From contig NZ_SELO01000001.1 in the NCBI RefSeq assembly GCF_004146235.1, forward strand, positions 372,001 to 436,000: DNA of 64,000 nucleotides, written 5' to 3'. The notes under the pieces are model-generated. The model worked only from the letters and a program-made list of their open reading frames with translations. It had not been told where the DNA came from and did no database searches. The number at the start of each line of letters is the position of its first letter. Position 1 is the first letter of the stretch. The translations under genes and the position numbers were made by a program. Below are positions 56,484-64,000 of the stretch, piece by piece. This DNA is from Tropicimonas sp. IMCC6043 (lineage in GTDB: Bacteria; Pseudomonadota; Alphaproteobacteria; Rhodobacterales; Rhodobacteraceae).

Positions 56484-56920
56484 CGCCGGGGCTTTCCATA
56501 GGCGACCGGGCGGAGTTCTCCCGGGTCGTGCGGCTCGAGGAGGTCGTCTGCCGGCTTTTCCCGGATGCGCGGATCATGGAGGACATGCCGGAGGTTCTCG
56601 CCTCGGCCTACATGATCGGGCTCTTCGAATGGGCATGCGTGGAGCAGATCGCGCCCTATTACGAGAAGGGCGAAGGCTCGCTCGGAATCGGCTTCGAGAT
56701 GACTCATGTCGCGCCGACGCCGCCGGGCCTCACGGTCACCGTGGAGACGGAGATCGTCGACATCGATGGCCGCTTCATCACCTTCGAGGTCCACGGCCAT
56801 GACGGGCAGGACATGATCGGCGAGGGGCGCCACAAGCGCGCCGTCACCCGCTGGGAGAAATTCAACGCCAAGGTGGCCGCCAAGGCCGCCACGGCCGTTC
56901 AGGAGAGGGCCGAGACATGA
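56480..56920 (+). CDS. FlK-like hot-dog thioesterase inside the nuo operon
   Basis: A 146-residue hot-dog-fold protein of the fluoroacetyl-CoA-thioesterase (FlK) type. The pattern is [37 protein letters not shown], and RWEKFNAK at the end. Counting from the GTG start, Glu50, His76 and a Ser at 42 fall where the Thr/Glu/His catalytic set of FlK is expected. It overlaps nuoC by four bases and nuoD by four bases (ATGA), so it is translated as part of the operon. The function here is unknown; acyl-CoA hydrolysis is likely. Confidence 0.82.
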   Translation: MTPGLSIGDRAEFSRVVRLEEVVCRLFPDARIMEDMPEVLASAYMIGLFEWACVEQIAPYYEKGEGSLGIGFEMTHVAPTPPGLTVTVETEIVDIDGRFITFEVHGHDGQDMIGEGRHKRAVTRWEKFNAKVAAKAATAVQERAET

Positions 56921-58143
56921 TGGACGGGTCCAAGGGCTTCGACGACGCCAAGACCGGCGAACAGAAAATCCGCAACTTCAACATGAACATGGGGCCGCAA
57001 CACCCTGCGACTCATGGTGTTTTGCGCCTCGTCGTCGAGCTCGACGGGGAGATCGTCGAGCGCGCGGACCCACATATCGGCCTGCTGCACCGTGGCACCG
57101 AGAAGCTGATGGAGACACGGACTTATCTCCAGAACGCACCATATCTCGACCGGCTCGACTATTCCTCGCCGATGAACCAGGAGCATTCCTACTGCCTGGC
57201 GATCGAGAAGATGACCGGTGTGGAGGCGCCGCGGCGGGCCAAGCTCCTCAGGGTGCTGATGGCCGAGCTTTCCCGTATCGGCAACCACGTGATGAACGTG
57301 ACCACCGCGGCGATGGACGTGGGCGCGCTGACCCCGCCGCTCTGGGGCTTCGAGATCGGCCGCGAGGAGGTCTTCACCTTCTTTGAACGCGCCTCGGGCG
57401 CGCGGATGCACTGCAACTACTTCCGCCCCGGCGGCGTCCACCAGGACGTCACGCCCGACCTGCTGGACGATATCGAGGCCTGGGTGCCGCGCTTCCTCAA
57501 GACGCTCGACGATCTCGACGGGCTCCTGACCGAGAACCGGATCTTCAAGCAACGGACAGTCGATATCGCGATCGTCACCGAGCAGGATGTCTACGACTGG
57601 GCGCTGACCGGCCCGATGGCGCGCTCGATCGGCTTCGCCTGGGACCTGCGCCGCACCCAGCCCTATGATCTCTACGACGAATTCGAGTTCAAGATACCGC
57701 TCGGCAAGAATGGCGACTGCTACGACCGCTATCTCATGCGGATGGAGGAGATGCGCCAGTCCGCCTCGATCGTGCAGCAGGCGATCGCCAAGCTGCGCGC
57801 GCCGGACGGCCAGGGCGACATCCTCGCCCGCGGCAAGCTCACCCCGCCACCGCGCGCCGACATGAAGAGCTCGATGGAAGCGCTGATCCACCATTTCAAG
57901 CTCTATTCCGAGGGCTTCAAGGTGCCCAAGGGCGAGATCTACTGCGCCACCGAGGCGCCCAAGGGCGAATTCGGGGTGTACATCGTCTCTGACGGAACCA
58001 ACAAACCCTACCGCGTCAAGCTGCGCGCGCCGGGCTTCGCCCATCTCCAGGCGACCAACCATCTCGGCAAGGGCCACCAGCTCGCCGATCTGCCGGCTCT
58101 GATCGGCACGCTCGACATCGTCTTCGGCGAAGTCGACCGCTAG
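56917..58143 (+). CDS. nuoD: NADH-quinone oxidoreductase subunit D
   Basis: A 408-residue subunit that lines the quinone pocket. Landmarks are [18 protein letters not shown] with the key His, [14 protein letters not shown] and the C-terminal [27 protein letters not shown] (shown in part). It is coupled to the thioesterase gene upstream. Confidence 0.97.
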   Translation: MMDGSKGFDDAKTGEQKIRNFNMNMGPQHPATHGVLRLVVELDGEIVERADPHIGLLHRGTEKLMETRTYLQNAPYLDRLDYSSPMNQEHSYCLAIEKMTGVEAPRRAKLLRVLMAELSRIGNHVMNVTTAAMDVGALTPPLWGFEIGREEVFTFFERASGARMHCNYFRPGGVHQDVTPDLLDDIEAWVPRFLKTLDDLDGLLTENRIFKQRTVDIAIVTEQDVYDWALTGPMARSIGFAWDLRRTQPYDLYDEFEFKIPLGKNGDCYDRYLMRMEEMRQSASIVQQAIAKLRAPDGQGDILARGKLTPPPRADMKSSMEALIHHFKLYSEGFKVPKGEIYCATEAPKGEFGVYIVSDGTNKPYRVKLRAPGFAHLQATNHLGKGHQLADLPALIGTLDIVFGEVDR

Positions 58144-58166
58144 GGAAGGTGCGGGGCAAGAGGCGC

Positions 58167-58730
58167 ATGTTCGGCGAAACGGAAATCGGCCTGAAATGGT
58201 TCGGATCGGCGACCTTCTGGATCGCCGTCTCGACCGTGGCCGCCGCGATCTTCGTCGCAATCCAGGCCTGGTATGCGCGCGTTCAGGTGGTCGAGGCCGC
58301 GAACACGCGGCTGCTGGAGCGGGAGCTCGATTTCTGCCTCGAAACGTTCGACGAGGCCGAGGCGCTCGACGCCGAACTCAAGTCTCTGGCACGCGAGGGC
58401 ATGCATCCCGAGATATGGCCGCCGAAGGCGATGGCGTCCAGCGCAGCCGAGCTTCTGGAATACCAGCGCCGCGTGCCCCCGTTGCTCGGGGCGCTGGAGA
58501 ATGGGCTGATGAAGGGCGCGATCCTGCGCCCGCTCGACGATCACCGCGCTTACCTGGCGCAGCAGATCGAGGGGCTGGGCGAGGCGCTTGCGAGCCTGAA
58601 CCCCGTCCTGGCCGATAAGGCCGAACCCAATGCGCAGGTGACGAACGTCTTTACCGCGCTCAGTGAATTCATCGGCGCGCAGTATCTCGTCTTCGAGGGC
58701 TGCAAGACCGTCGCACAGAGGACAAGCTGA
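58167..58730 (+). CDS. Hypothetical protein with one membrane segment
   Basis: A 187-residue protein with one N-terminal membrane segment ([19 protein letters not shown]) and a helical, acidic remainder. I recognise no family. The ATG at 58167 follows an AGAGG site; a GTG at 58149 is possible. Its stop overlaps the nuoE start by one base (TGATG), so it belongs to the nuo operon. Confidence 0.62.
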   Translation: MFGETEIGLKWFGSATFWIAVSTVAAAIFVAIQAWYARVQVVEAANTRLLERELDFCLETFDEAEALDAELKSLAREGMHPEIWPPKAMASSAAELLEYQRRVPPLLGALENGLMKGAILRPLDDHRAYLAQQIEGLGEALASLNPVLADKAEPNAQVTNVFTALSEFIGAQYLVFEGCKTVAQRTS

Positions 58731-59848
58731 TGCTCCGCCGTCTCCATCCCGACCAGCCCGACAGCTTCGCCTTCACGCCAGCCAATCTCGACTGGGCCCA
58801 GGCGCAGATCACGAAATATCCAGCAGGCCGGCAGGCCTCGGCGATCATCCCGCTGCTCTGGCGGGCCCAGGAGCAGGAGGGATGGCTCTCGCGGCCAGCG
58901 ATAGAATATGTCGCCGACATGCTCGGCATGGCGCATATCCGGGCACTGGAAGTCGCCACGTTCTACTTCATGTTCCAGCTGCAACCCGTTGGATCCGTTG
59001 CCCATGTTCAGGTCTGCGGCACGACGTCCTGCATGATCTGCGGCGCCGGCGAGCTGATCGCGGTCTGCAAGGAGAAGATCGCCGAGAAGCCGCACCAGCT
59101 CTCCGCCGACGGCAAGTTCTCCTGGGAGGAGGTCGAGTGCCTCGGCGCCTGCACCAACGCGCCGATGATCCAGATCGGCAAGGATTTCTACGAGGACCTG
59201 ACCGGCGACCGCCTCGCCGAGATCCTCGACGCGCTTGCCGCGGGCGACCTGCCGGTGCCGGGGCCGCAGAACGGCCGCTACGGCGCCGAACCGCTGGGCG
59301 GGCCGACGGTGCTCAAGGACGGCAACGAGAACGCGCCCGAGCACAACGCCTCGGTGGAACTGGCGCAGCGCCTGGGCGATGGAATCAAGCGGATCGACGG
59401 CAGCGAAGTGCCGCTCCTCGCGCCCTGGACGGATCAGGGCGCCCGCGCGATCGACCAGTCCGCCGCCGCGCCCGAGCCACGCCCGGCCGAAGGAAAGCCG
59501 GTCGACCACACTGGTGTCACGGAGCAGGAAGCCCGCGCAAAGACCAAGGCAAAACCCGAACAGGCACCGGCCGCCGAACCGGTCAACCCGGGCACCCGCC
59601 CGCAATGGCTCGACGGCCCGCGCGACGGCACGCCCGACGATCTCAAGAAGATCAAGGGGATCGGGCCGAAGCTCGAGGAGGTCTGCCATTACCTCGGCTT
59701 CTACCATTTCGACCAGATCGCGGCCTGGACCGAGGACGAGATCGCCTGGGTTGACCAGAATCTGGAAGGCTTCAAGGGGCGCGTCACTCGCGACGACTGG
59801 GTCGGACAGGCCCGGGCGCTCGCTGCCGGCGACGCGACCGACGGCTGA
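58730..59848 (+). CDS. nuoE: NADH-quinone oxidoreductase subunit E with C-terminal helix-hairpin-helix extension
   Basis: A 372-residue subunit, about twice the length of E. coli NuoE (166). The first ~165 residues hold the thioredoxin-fold 2Fe-2S cluster N1a: Cys96, Cys101, Cys137 and Cys141 ([14 protein letters not shown]). A low-complexity Pro/Ala/Glu linker follows. The last ~65 residues form a helix-hairpin-helix-like domain ([14 protein letters not shown]). Such a tail is known in Rhodobacter relatives; what it binds is not known. Confidence 0.94.
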   Translation: MLRRLHPDQPDSFAFTPANLDWAQAQITKYPAGRQASAIIPLLWRAQEQEGWLSRPAIEYVADMLGMAHIRALEVATFYFMFQLQPVGSVAHVQVCGTTSCMICGAGELIAVCKEKIAEKPHQLSADGKFSWEEVECLGACTNAPMIQIGKDFYEDLTGDRLAEILDALAAGDLPVPGPQNGRYGAEPLGGPTVLKDGNENAPEHNASVELAQRLGDGIKRIDGSEVPLLAPWTDQGARAIDQSAAAPEPRPAEGKPVDHTGVTEQEARAKTKAKPEQAPAAEPVNPGTRPQWLDGPRDGTPDDLKKIKGIGPKLEEVCHYLGFYHFDQIAAWTEDEIAWVDQNLEGFKGRVTRDDWVGQARALAAGDATDG

Positions 59849-59851
59849 CGG

Positions 59852-60097
59852 ATGGCACGCGCGATGACCGGCCCCTCCCGCGATCCCGACGCCGCCTTTG
59901 CCCGGCAAGGCCGGTTGGTGGCCGTGGTGATCGCGCTTGCCGGGCTTCTGGCCATCTTCGCGCCGGCGCTCGTGAATTTCACGGGGCTTCCGGCACGCTA
60001 CGAGATATTGTTCTATATCGCCGCGCTGGCCGCATTCGTCTGGGCCTTCGTGGTGGCGGTCGGGATGTGGCGCAGCCGCTCCGACGACCAGAGATGA
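59852..60097 (+). CDS. DUF5337-like small membrane protein
   Basis: An 81-residue protein with two hydrophobic segments (LVAVVIALAGLLAIFAPALV and EILFYIAALAAFVWAFVVAV). The second resembles the DUF5337 pattern seen in nuo operons of Rhodobacterales. It lies between nuoE and nuoF, 11 bases before nuoF. The function is unknown; assembly is possible. Confidence 0.7.
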   Translation: MARAMTGPSRDPDAAFARQGRLVAVVIALAGLLAIFAPALVNFTGLPARYEILFYIAALAAFVWAFVVAVGMWRSRSDDQR

Positions 60098-60108
60098 GAG
60101 GATAAGAG

Positions 60109-61389
60109 ATGCTGCAGGACAAGGACAGGATCTTCACCAACATCTACGGTCTGAAGGACCGCAGTCTCGCCGGCGCCCGCGCGCGCGGCCACTGGGATGG
60201 CACGGCCGACATCATCAAGAAGGGCCGCGACTGGATCGTCGACGAGATGAAGGGCTCCGGCCTGCGCGGCCGGGGCGGCGCCGGCTTCCCGACCGGGCTC
60301 AAATGGTCCTTCATGCCCAAGGAGAGCGACGGTCGCCCGGCCTATCTCGTCGTCAATGCCGACGAATCGGAGCCCGGCACCTGCAAGGACCGCGAGATCC
60401 TGCGACATGACCCGCACACGCTGATCGAGGGCTGCCTGCTGGCCTCTTTCGCGATGGGCGCGCATGAGAGCTACATCTACATCCGCGGCGAGTTCATCCG
60501 CGAGCGCGAGGCTCTGCAGGCAGCGATCGACGAATGCTACGACGCGGGCCTGCTGGGCAAGAACGCTGCCGGATCGGGCTGGGATTTCGACCTCTTCGTC
60601 CATCACGGCGCGGGCGCCTATATCTGTGGCGAGGAAACGGCGCTTCTGGAGAGCCTCGAAGGCAAGAAGGGCATGCCGCGGATGAAGCCGCCCTTCCCCG
60701 CCGGCGCCGGCCTCTATGGCTGTCCGACCACGGTCAACAATGTCGAATCCATCGCCGTGGTGCCGACCGTGCTGCGCCGTGGCGGCGCCTGGTTCGCCTC
60801 CTTCGGGCGGCCGAACAACACCGGCACGAAGCTGTTTGCCGTCTCGGGCCATGTCAACAAGCCCTGCGTGGTGGAAGAATCCATGTCGATCCCGTTCAAG
60901 GAGCTGATCGACCGGCATTGCGGCGGCATCCGCGGCGGCTGGGACAACCTCAAGGCGGTGATCCCGGGCGGCTCCTCGGTGCCGCTTCTGCCGGCGGACA
61001 TCGCCAAGGACGCGATCATGGATTTCGACTGGCTGAAGGAGCAGCGCTCCGGCCTCGGCACCGCGGCGGTGATCGTGATGGACCAGTCGACCGACGTGGT
61101 GAAGGCGATCTGGCGGCTGGCGAAATTCTACAAGCACGAGAGCTGCGGGCAGTGCACGCCCTGCCGCGAAGGCACCGGCTGGATGATGCGGGTGATGGAG
61201 CGGCTGGTACGCGGAGAGGCCGAGATCGAGGAGATCGACATGCTCTTCGACGTGACCAAGCAGGTCGAAGGCCACACGATCTGCGCCCTCGGCGACGCGG
61301 CCGCCTGGCCGATCCAGGGCCTGATCCGGCATTTCCGCGACGAGATCGAATACCGGATCCGCAAGGAGCCGGGGATCGCAGCGGAATAG
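60109..61389 (+). CDS. nuoF: NADH-quinone oxidoreductase subunit F
   Basis: A 426-residue subunit that oxidises NADH. The FMN/NADH sites are [13 protein letters not shown] and [16 protein letters not shown], and the N3 cluster motif is [15 protein letters not shown]. It is the last gene of the plus-strand arm. In related genomes nuoG follows directly; here a convergent liu operon does. Confidence 0.97.
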   Translation: MLQDKDRIFTNIYGLKDRSLAGARARGHWDGTADIIKKGRDWIVDEMKGSGLRGRGGAGFPTGLKWSFMPKESDGRPAYLVVNADESEPGTCKDREILRHDPHTLIEGCLLASFAMGAHESYIYIRGEFIREREALQAAIDECYDAGLLGKNAAGSGWDFDLFVHHGAGAYICGEETALLESLEGKKGMPRMKPPFPAGAGLYGCPTTVNNVESIAVVPTVLRRGGAWFASFGRPNNTGTKLFAVSGHVNKPCVVEESMSIPFKELIDRHCGGIRGGWDNLKAVIPGGSSVPLLPADIAKDAIMDFDWLKEQRSGLGTAAVIVMDQSTDVVKAIWRLAKFYKHESCGQCTPCREGTGWMMRVMERLVRGEAEIEEIDMLFDVTKQVEGHTICALGDAAAWPIQGLIRHFRDEIEYRIRKEPGIAAE

Positions 61390-61390
61390 A

Positions 61391-61505
61391 CCCGAGCCGC
61401 CTCGGGGCTGCTGCGCGGAGCTTCCGGTGACAGCAACCGGCGACGCGCCGACAGAACGCTCACGTTTCCGGATGCGCCCCGCGCCTCGTTTTCGGGAGCG
61501 AGGCG
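61391..61505 (+). terminator. Hairpins after nuoF, between convergent operons
   Basis: CCCGAG (61391-61396), loop CCGC, CTCGGG (61401-61406) lies directly after the nuoF stop. CGCCTCG (61482-61488) and CGAGGCG (61499-61505) form a second stem. Both are terminator-like without U-runs, in a 233-bp gap (61390-61622) that holds no gene. Confidence 0.4.
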
Positions 61506-61622
61506 GGACCAGATGTTCGGGATTTGCGGGCAGCGGGCGCCCCACGACGCCGATGCCAGGCTCACCGAACCAGGTGCCCGTCTCCCGAGTGGCAACACCC
61601 GGCTCGGAATAGCGCCACGACG

Positions 61623-62417
61623 CTAATCGGCCTCCCGGCTCCAGCGCGCCGGCCGCTTTTCCAGAAAGGCGGCAATGCCCTCCGCGGCCTCCTCGCTTTC
61701 CCAGCGGCGCACCAGTGCCTCGATGCTCCCGGCGATCGTGCCGGCGTCGATGGCGGGACCGAGCCGCCGCAGCAGCGCCTTGGCCTCGCCGACGGCGCCC
61801 GGAGCGACAGACAGATAGGGTGCCACCTCCGCCTCGACCGCCGCATCCAAGGCCTCGACCGGCACCGCTCGGGCGAGAAGCCCCAGCTCGACCGCCTCTG
61901 CAGCGCCGAAGAGCCGCGCCGACATGAAGACCCGCCGCGCCATCGCCTCGCCCATCCGCGCGACGACATAGGGCCCGATCGTGGCCGGGATCAGGCCGAG
62001 GCGGGTTTCGGTGAAGCCAAACCGCGCGCTTTCGGCGCCGATCGCCACGTCGCAGACCGAGAGCAGGCCGAGCGCCCCGCCGAAAGCGTCGCCGTGCACC
62101 CTCCCGATAAGCGGTTTCGGACAGGTGTTGAGCGCCTCGAGCATCCCGGCGAGGCGAGTCGCCTCGCGGGTGCGGGTGGCGGCGTCGGCCTGCATCTGGG
62201 TCCGCATCCAGCCGAGATCGCCGCCAGCCGAAAAGCTCCTCCCCTCGCCCGCCAGAACAATGACCCGCACGGCGGGATCTGTGCCGAGCCGCGTGGCGGT
62301 CGCCGCCAAAGCATCCAGCATCTCCGCCGACATCGCGTTGTGCTTTGCCGGCCGCGCCAGGGTGAGACGCGCGACGCCGCGTCGGTCGCATGCGATCCGG
62401 ATGGTCTCTTCGCTCAT
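61623..62417 (-). CDS. liuC: Enoyl-CoA hydratase, probable methylglutaconyl-CoA hydratase
   Basis: A 264-residue crotonase-fold enzyme. The oxyanion-hole parts are EGRSFSAGGDLGWM and GDAFGGALGL, with FGFTETRLGLIPATI after. The order liuD-liuE-liuC with HMG-CoA lyase points to methylglutaconyl-CoA hydratase in leucine breakdown. Its start overlaps the HMG-CoA lyase stop by four bases. Confidence 0.88.
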   Translation of the reverse strand: MSEETIRIACDRRGVARLTLARPAKHNAMSAEMLDALAATATRLGTDPAVRVIVLAGEGRSFSAGGDLGWMRTQMQADAATRTREATRLAGMLEALNTCPKPLIGRVHGDAFGGALGLLSVCDVAIGAESARFGFTETRLGLIPATIGPYVVARMGEAMARRVFMSARLFGAAEAVELGLLARAVPVEALDAAVEAEVAPYLSVAPGAVGEAKALLRRLGPAIDAGTIAGSIEALVRRWESEEAAEGIAAFLEKRPARWSREAD

Positions 62418-63295
62418 TCGCCCCTCCCGTTCCCGCGGGGGTCCCGCCCCCGCATCGCCCGCGCCATTCCGGCCGCAACCGCCACGACCCCGGCATTGAG
62501 CCCGGTTTCCATCCCCAGCTCCGCCATCCGCGCCAGCACAGACTCGCTCGCGACATTCCCCGCCGCACCAGGCGCATAGGGACAGCCGCCGAGGCCACCG
62601 ACCGCCGCGTCGAACACGCGCACGCCCCGCTCCAGCGCCACGGCGATATTGTCCAGCGCCCGGCCGCCGGTATCGTGGAAATGCCCGGCCAGCCGCGCGG
62701 CCGGCAGCTCCGCCAGGACCGCGTCGAGCATCGCGGCGACACGGTCCGGCGTGGCCCGCCCGAGCGTGTCGCCGAGAGAGACCTCACTAACACCGAGCGC
62801 CATCAGCCGCGCCGCCGTCCGCGCCACCTGCGCCGGCGCCACCGCTCCGTCGAAGGGGCAATCGGTCACGCAGGAGACATAGCCGCGTAGCGGCAGAGCG
62901 ACCTCCCGTGCCGCCTCGGCCACCGGGGCAAGGCGCGCGAAGCTCTCGTCGACCGAACAGTTGAGATTGGCGTGGCTGAAGCCTTCGGAGGCGCTGACGA
63001 AGATCGCCACAGCATCGGCCCGCGCCGCCTGCGCGTTGGCGAGCCCTGTCAGGTTGGGCACCAGCGCGGAATAGCACACGCCCTCTGCGCGGGTGATCCC
63101 GGCAAGGACCTCGGCGGAGTCCGCCATCTGCGGCACCCATTTCGGGCTGACAAAGCTCGCAACCTCGATGCGGCGGAAACCGGCCGTGCTCAGGCAGTCG
63201 ATCAGCGCGATCTTCTCGGCCAGCGGGATGGCGCGCGTTTCGTTCTGCAACCCGTCGCGCGGGCCGACCTCGAAGATCTCGACCCGGTCAGGCAT
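62414..63295 (-). CDS. liuE: Hydroxymethylglutaryl-CoA lyase
   Basis: A 293-residue TIM-barrel lyase that cleaves HMG-CoA to acetyl-CoA and acetoacetate. The signature is EVGPRDGLQNE, then SVSP-like (VASFVSPKWVPQM), and the catalytic loop includes GLGGCPYAPGAAGNV with the conserved Cys. It overlaps the carboxylase gene by eight bases. Confidence 0.93.
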   Translation of the reverse strand: MPDRVEIFEVGPRDGLQNETRAIPLAEKIALIDCLSTAGFRRIEVASFVSPKWVPQMADSAEVLAGITRAEGVCYSALVPNLTGLANAQAARADAVAIFVSASEGFSHANLNCSVDESFARLAPVAEAAREVALPLRGYVSCVTDCPFDGAVAPAQVARTAARLMALGVSEVSLGDTLGRATPDRVAAMLDAVLAELPAARLAGHFHDTGGRALDNIAVALERGVRVFDAAVGGLGGCPYAPGAAGNVASESVLARMAELGMETGLNAGVVAVAAGMARAMRGRDPRGNGRGE

Positions 63296-64000
63296 GATCG
63301 GTCTCCGCGGCCAGGCGGATCAGCGGGTCATGCGCCGCAACCTGCGCGCCGGCGGCGACGAGGACCGCCTCGATCACGCCCGCGCGGGTCGCCACCAGCG
63401 CATGCTCCATCTTCATCGCCTCGAGGATCGCAAGCCTCTCCCCCTTCGCCACCGTATCGCCCGGCTCGACCAGCACGTCGCGCAGCAAGCCGGGCATCGG
63501 CGCATCGACGATATTGCCCGACGTTCCCGAGCTGCCCGCGCGCGCCAGAGGATCCGGCAGGTCGAACGCCCAGGGCTGGCCGGCAAAGACCACGACCGAC
63601 CCGTCGAGCCGCCGGGCGGGGCCCGGGGCGCGCGCCTCGCCGATCAGCCAGCCGTCCTTGCGGCGGCGGCAAAGCGCCTCCGCGCCGTCCAGCTCGGCCC
63701 GTACCCGGTCGGGGCCGAGACTGGCCAGCCGCACGTCCCAGCTTTTGTCGCCACGTTCGAGCCGGACCACACGTTCGAGCGGCGCCCAGAGCGTGAAGCC
63801 TGCGAAGGCGCCGGGCGGCGCGTCGGGCCCAGCGGCGGCGAGCGCGGCGCGCAGGATAACGGCCAACGGCGGCGATGCTTCGGCCGTCAGGGTAGCAAGA
63901 TCGCGGGCGATCAGGCCGGTATCCACCGCGCCCGCGGCAAATCCCGGGTGCCGCGAGAGCGCCTCAAGGAAGCCGATATTGGTCACCGTGCCGGCGATCT
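63288..64000 (-). CDS. liuD: Methylcrotonoyl-CoA carboxylase alpha subunit, C-terminal part (cut by window edge)
   Basis: This is the C-terminal ~235 residues of a biotin carboxylase subunit. The start lies beyond the right edge: the frame is open, with TVTNIGFLEALSRHPGF at the edge. The middle is a BT-type domain, and a biotin carrier domain ends the protein with the biotinylated Lys in EAMKMEH. Together with liuE and liuC it marks the leucine/isovalerate pathway (3-methylcrotonyl-CoA to acetoacetate). Propionyl-CoA carboxylase is less likely given the neighbours. BirA at 43162 would attach the biotin. Confidence 0.9.
   Translation of the reverse strand, partial: IAGTVTNIGFLEALSRHPGFAAGAVDTGLIARDLATLTAEASPPLAVILRAALAAAGPDAPPGAFAGFTLWAPLERVVRLERGDKSWDVRLASLGPDRVRAELDGAEALCRRRKDGWLIGEARAPGPARRLDGSVVVFAGQPWAFDLPDPLARAGSSGTSGNIVDAPMPGLLRDVLVEPGDTVAKGERLAILEAMKMEHALVATRAGVIEAVLVAAGAQVAAHDPLIRLAAETDHA

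Overview
The window is GC-rich, densely coded bacterial chromosome. It most resembles Alphaproteobacteria, order Rhodobacterales. The supporting signs are a long NuoE with a helix-hairpin-helix tail, a DUF5337-like membrane protein inside the nuo locus, birA-coaX-rnj following nuoN, two TRAP transporters and a VPLPA-CTERM-like protein. This placement rests on protein recognition and gene order, not on a computed phylogeny. No rRNA, tRNA, CRISPR array, insertion sequence or prophage was seen.

Layout. (1) 1-671: the end of an acyl-CoA dehydrogenase. (2) 0.7-13.2 kb: a sugar-acid catabolism region. A GntR regulator diverges from an enolase-superfamily dehydratase, an IdnO-like and an IdnD-like dehydrogenase, a TRAP transporter (dctPQM), a D-xylonate-dehydratase-like IlvD/Edd enzyme and a second TRAP transporter. 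(3) 13.3-14.7 kb: two small exported proteins. (4) 14.9-25.1 kb: a DUF917-HyuA-AroM operon facing a peptide-type ABC importer (dppABCDF) with a co-transcribed LysR regulator. This looks like an uncharacterised hydantoin- or lactam-like utilisation module and is the best candidate for a new system. (5) 25.2-28.1 kb: an MscS-type channel gene cut by an in-frame TAA, a small membrane protein and a possible gene remnant. (6) 28.1-32.5 kb: a DeoR-regulated ribose-type sugar ABC transporter with no catabolic enzymes beside it. (7) 32.9-43.9 kb: mixed genes, including an orphan ParA, a VPLPA-CTERM-like protein, a glycosyltransferase cut by an in-frame TAG, ExoD, a beta-hydroxyacid dehydrogenase, an RhlE-like helicase, a degenerate BLUF protein, RNase J, CoaX and BirA. 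(8) 44.0-61.4 kb: all fourteen complex I genes, split into two divergent arms. nuoG-N is on the minus strand and nuoA-F on the plus strand, and both start from a shared 447-bp region. The arms also carry non-Nuo genes: a FlK-like thioesterase, a carboxymuconolactone-decarboxylase-like protein and three small proteins. (9) 61.6-64.0 kb: part of the leucine/isovalerate (liu) operon.

Working together. Regions 2, 4 and 6 are import-and-degrade modules, each with its own regulator. Each of the three solute-binding-protein/permease junctions inside these operons (dctP-dctQ twice, dppA-dppB once) carries a strong RNA hairpin, the arrangement expected where the binding protein is made in excess over the membrane subunits. 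Complex I and the liu enzymes link this to respiration and acyl-CoA oxidation.

Limits: all functions are read from sequence by eye. Substrates of the transporters and dehydratases are inferred from neighbours. Promoters and operators are pattern matches only.
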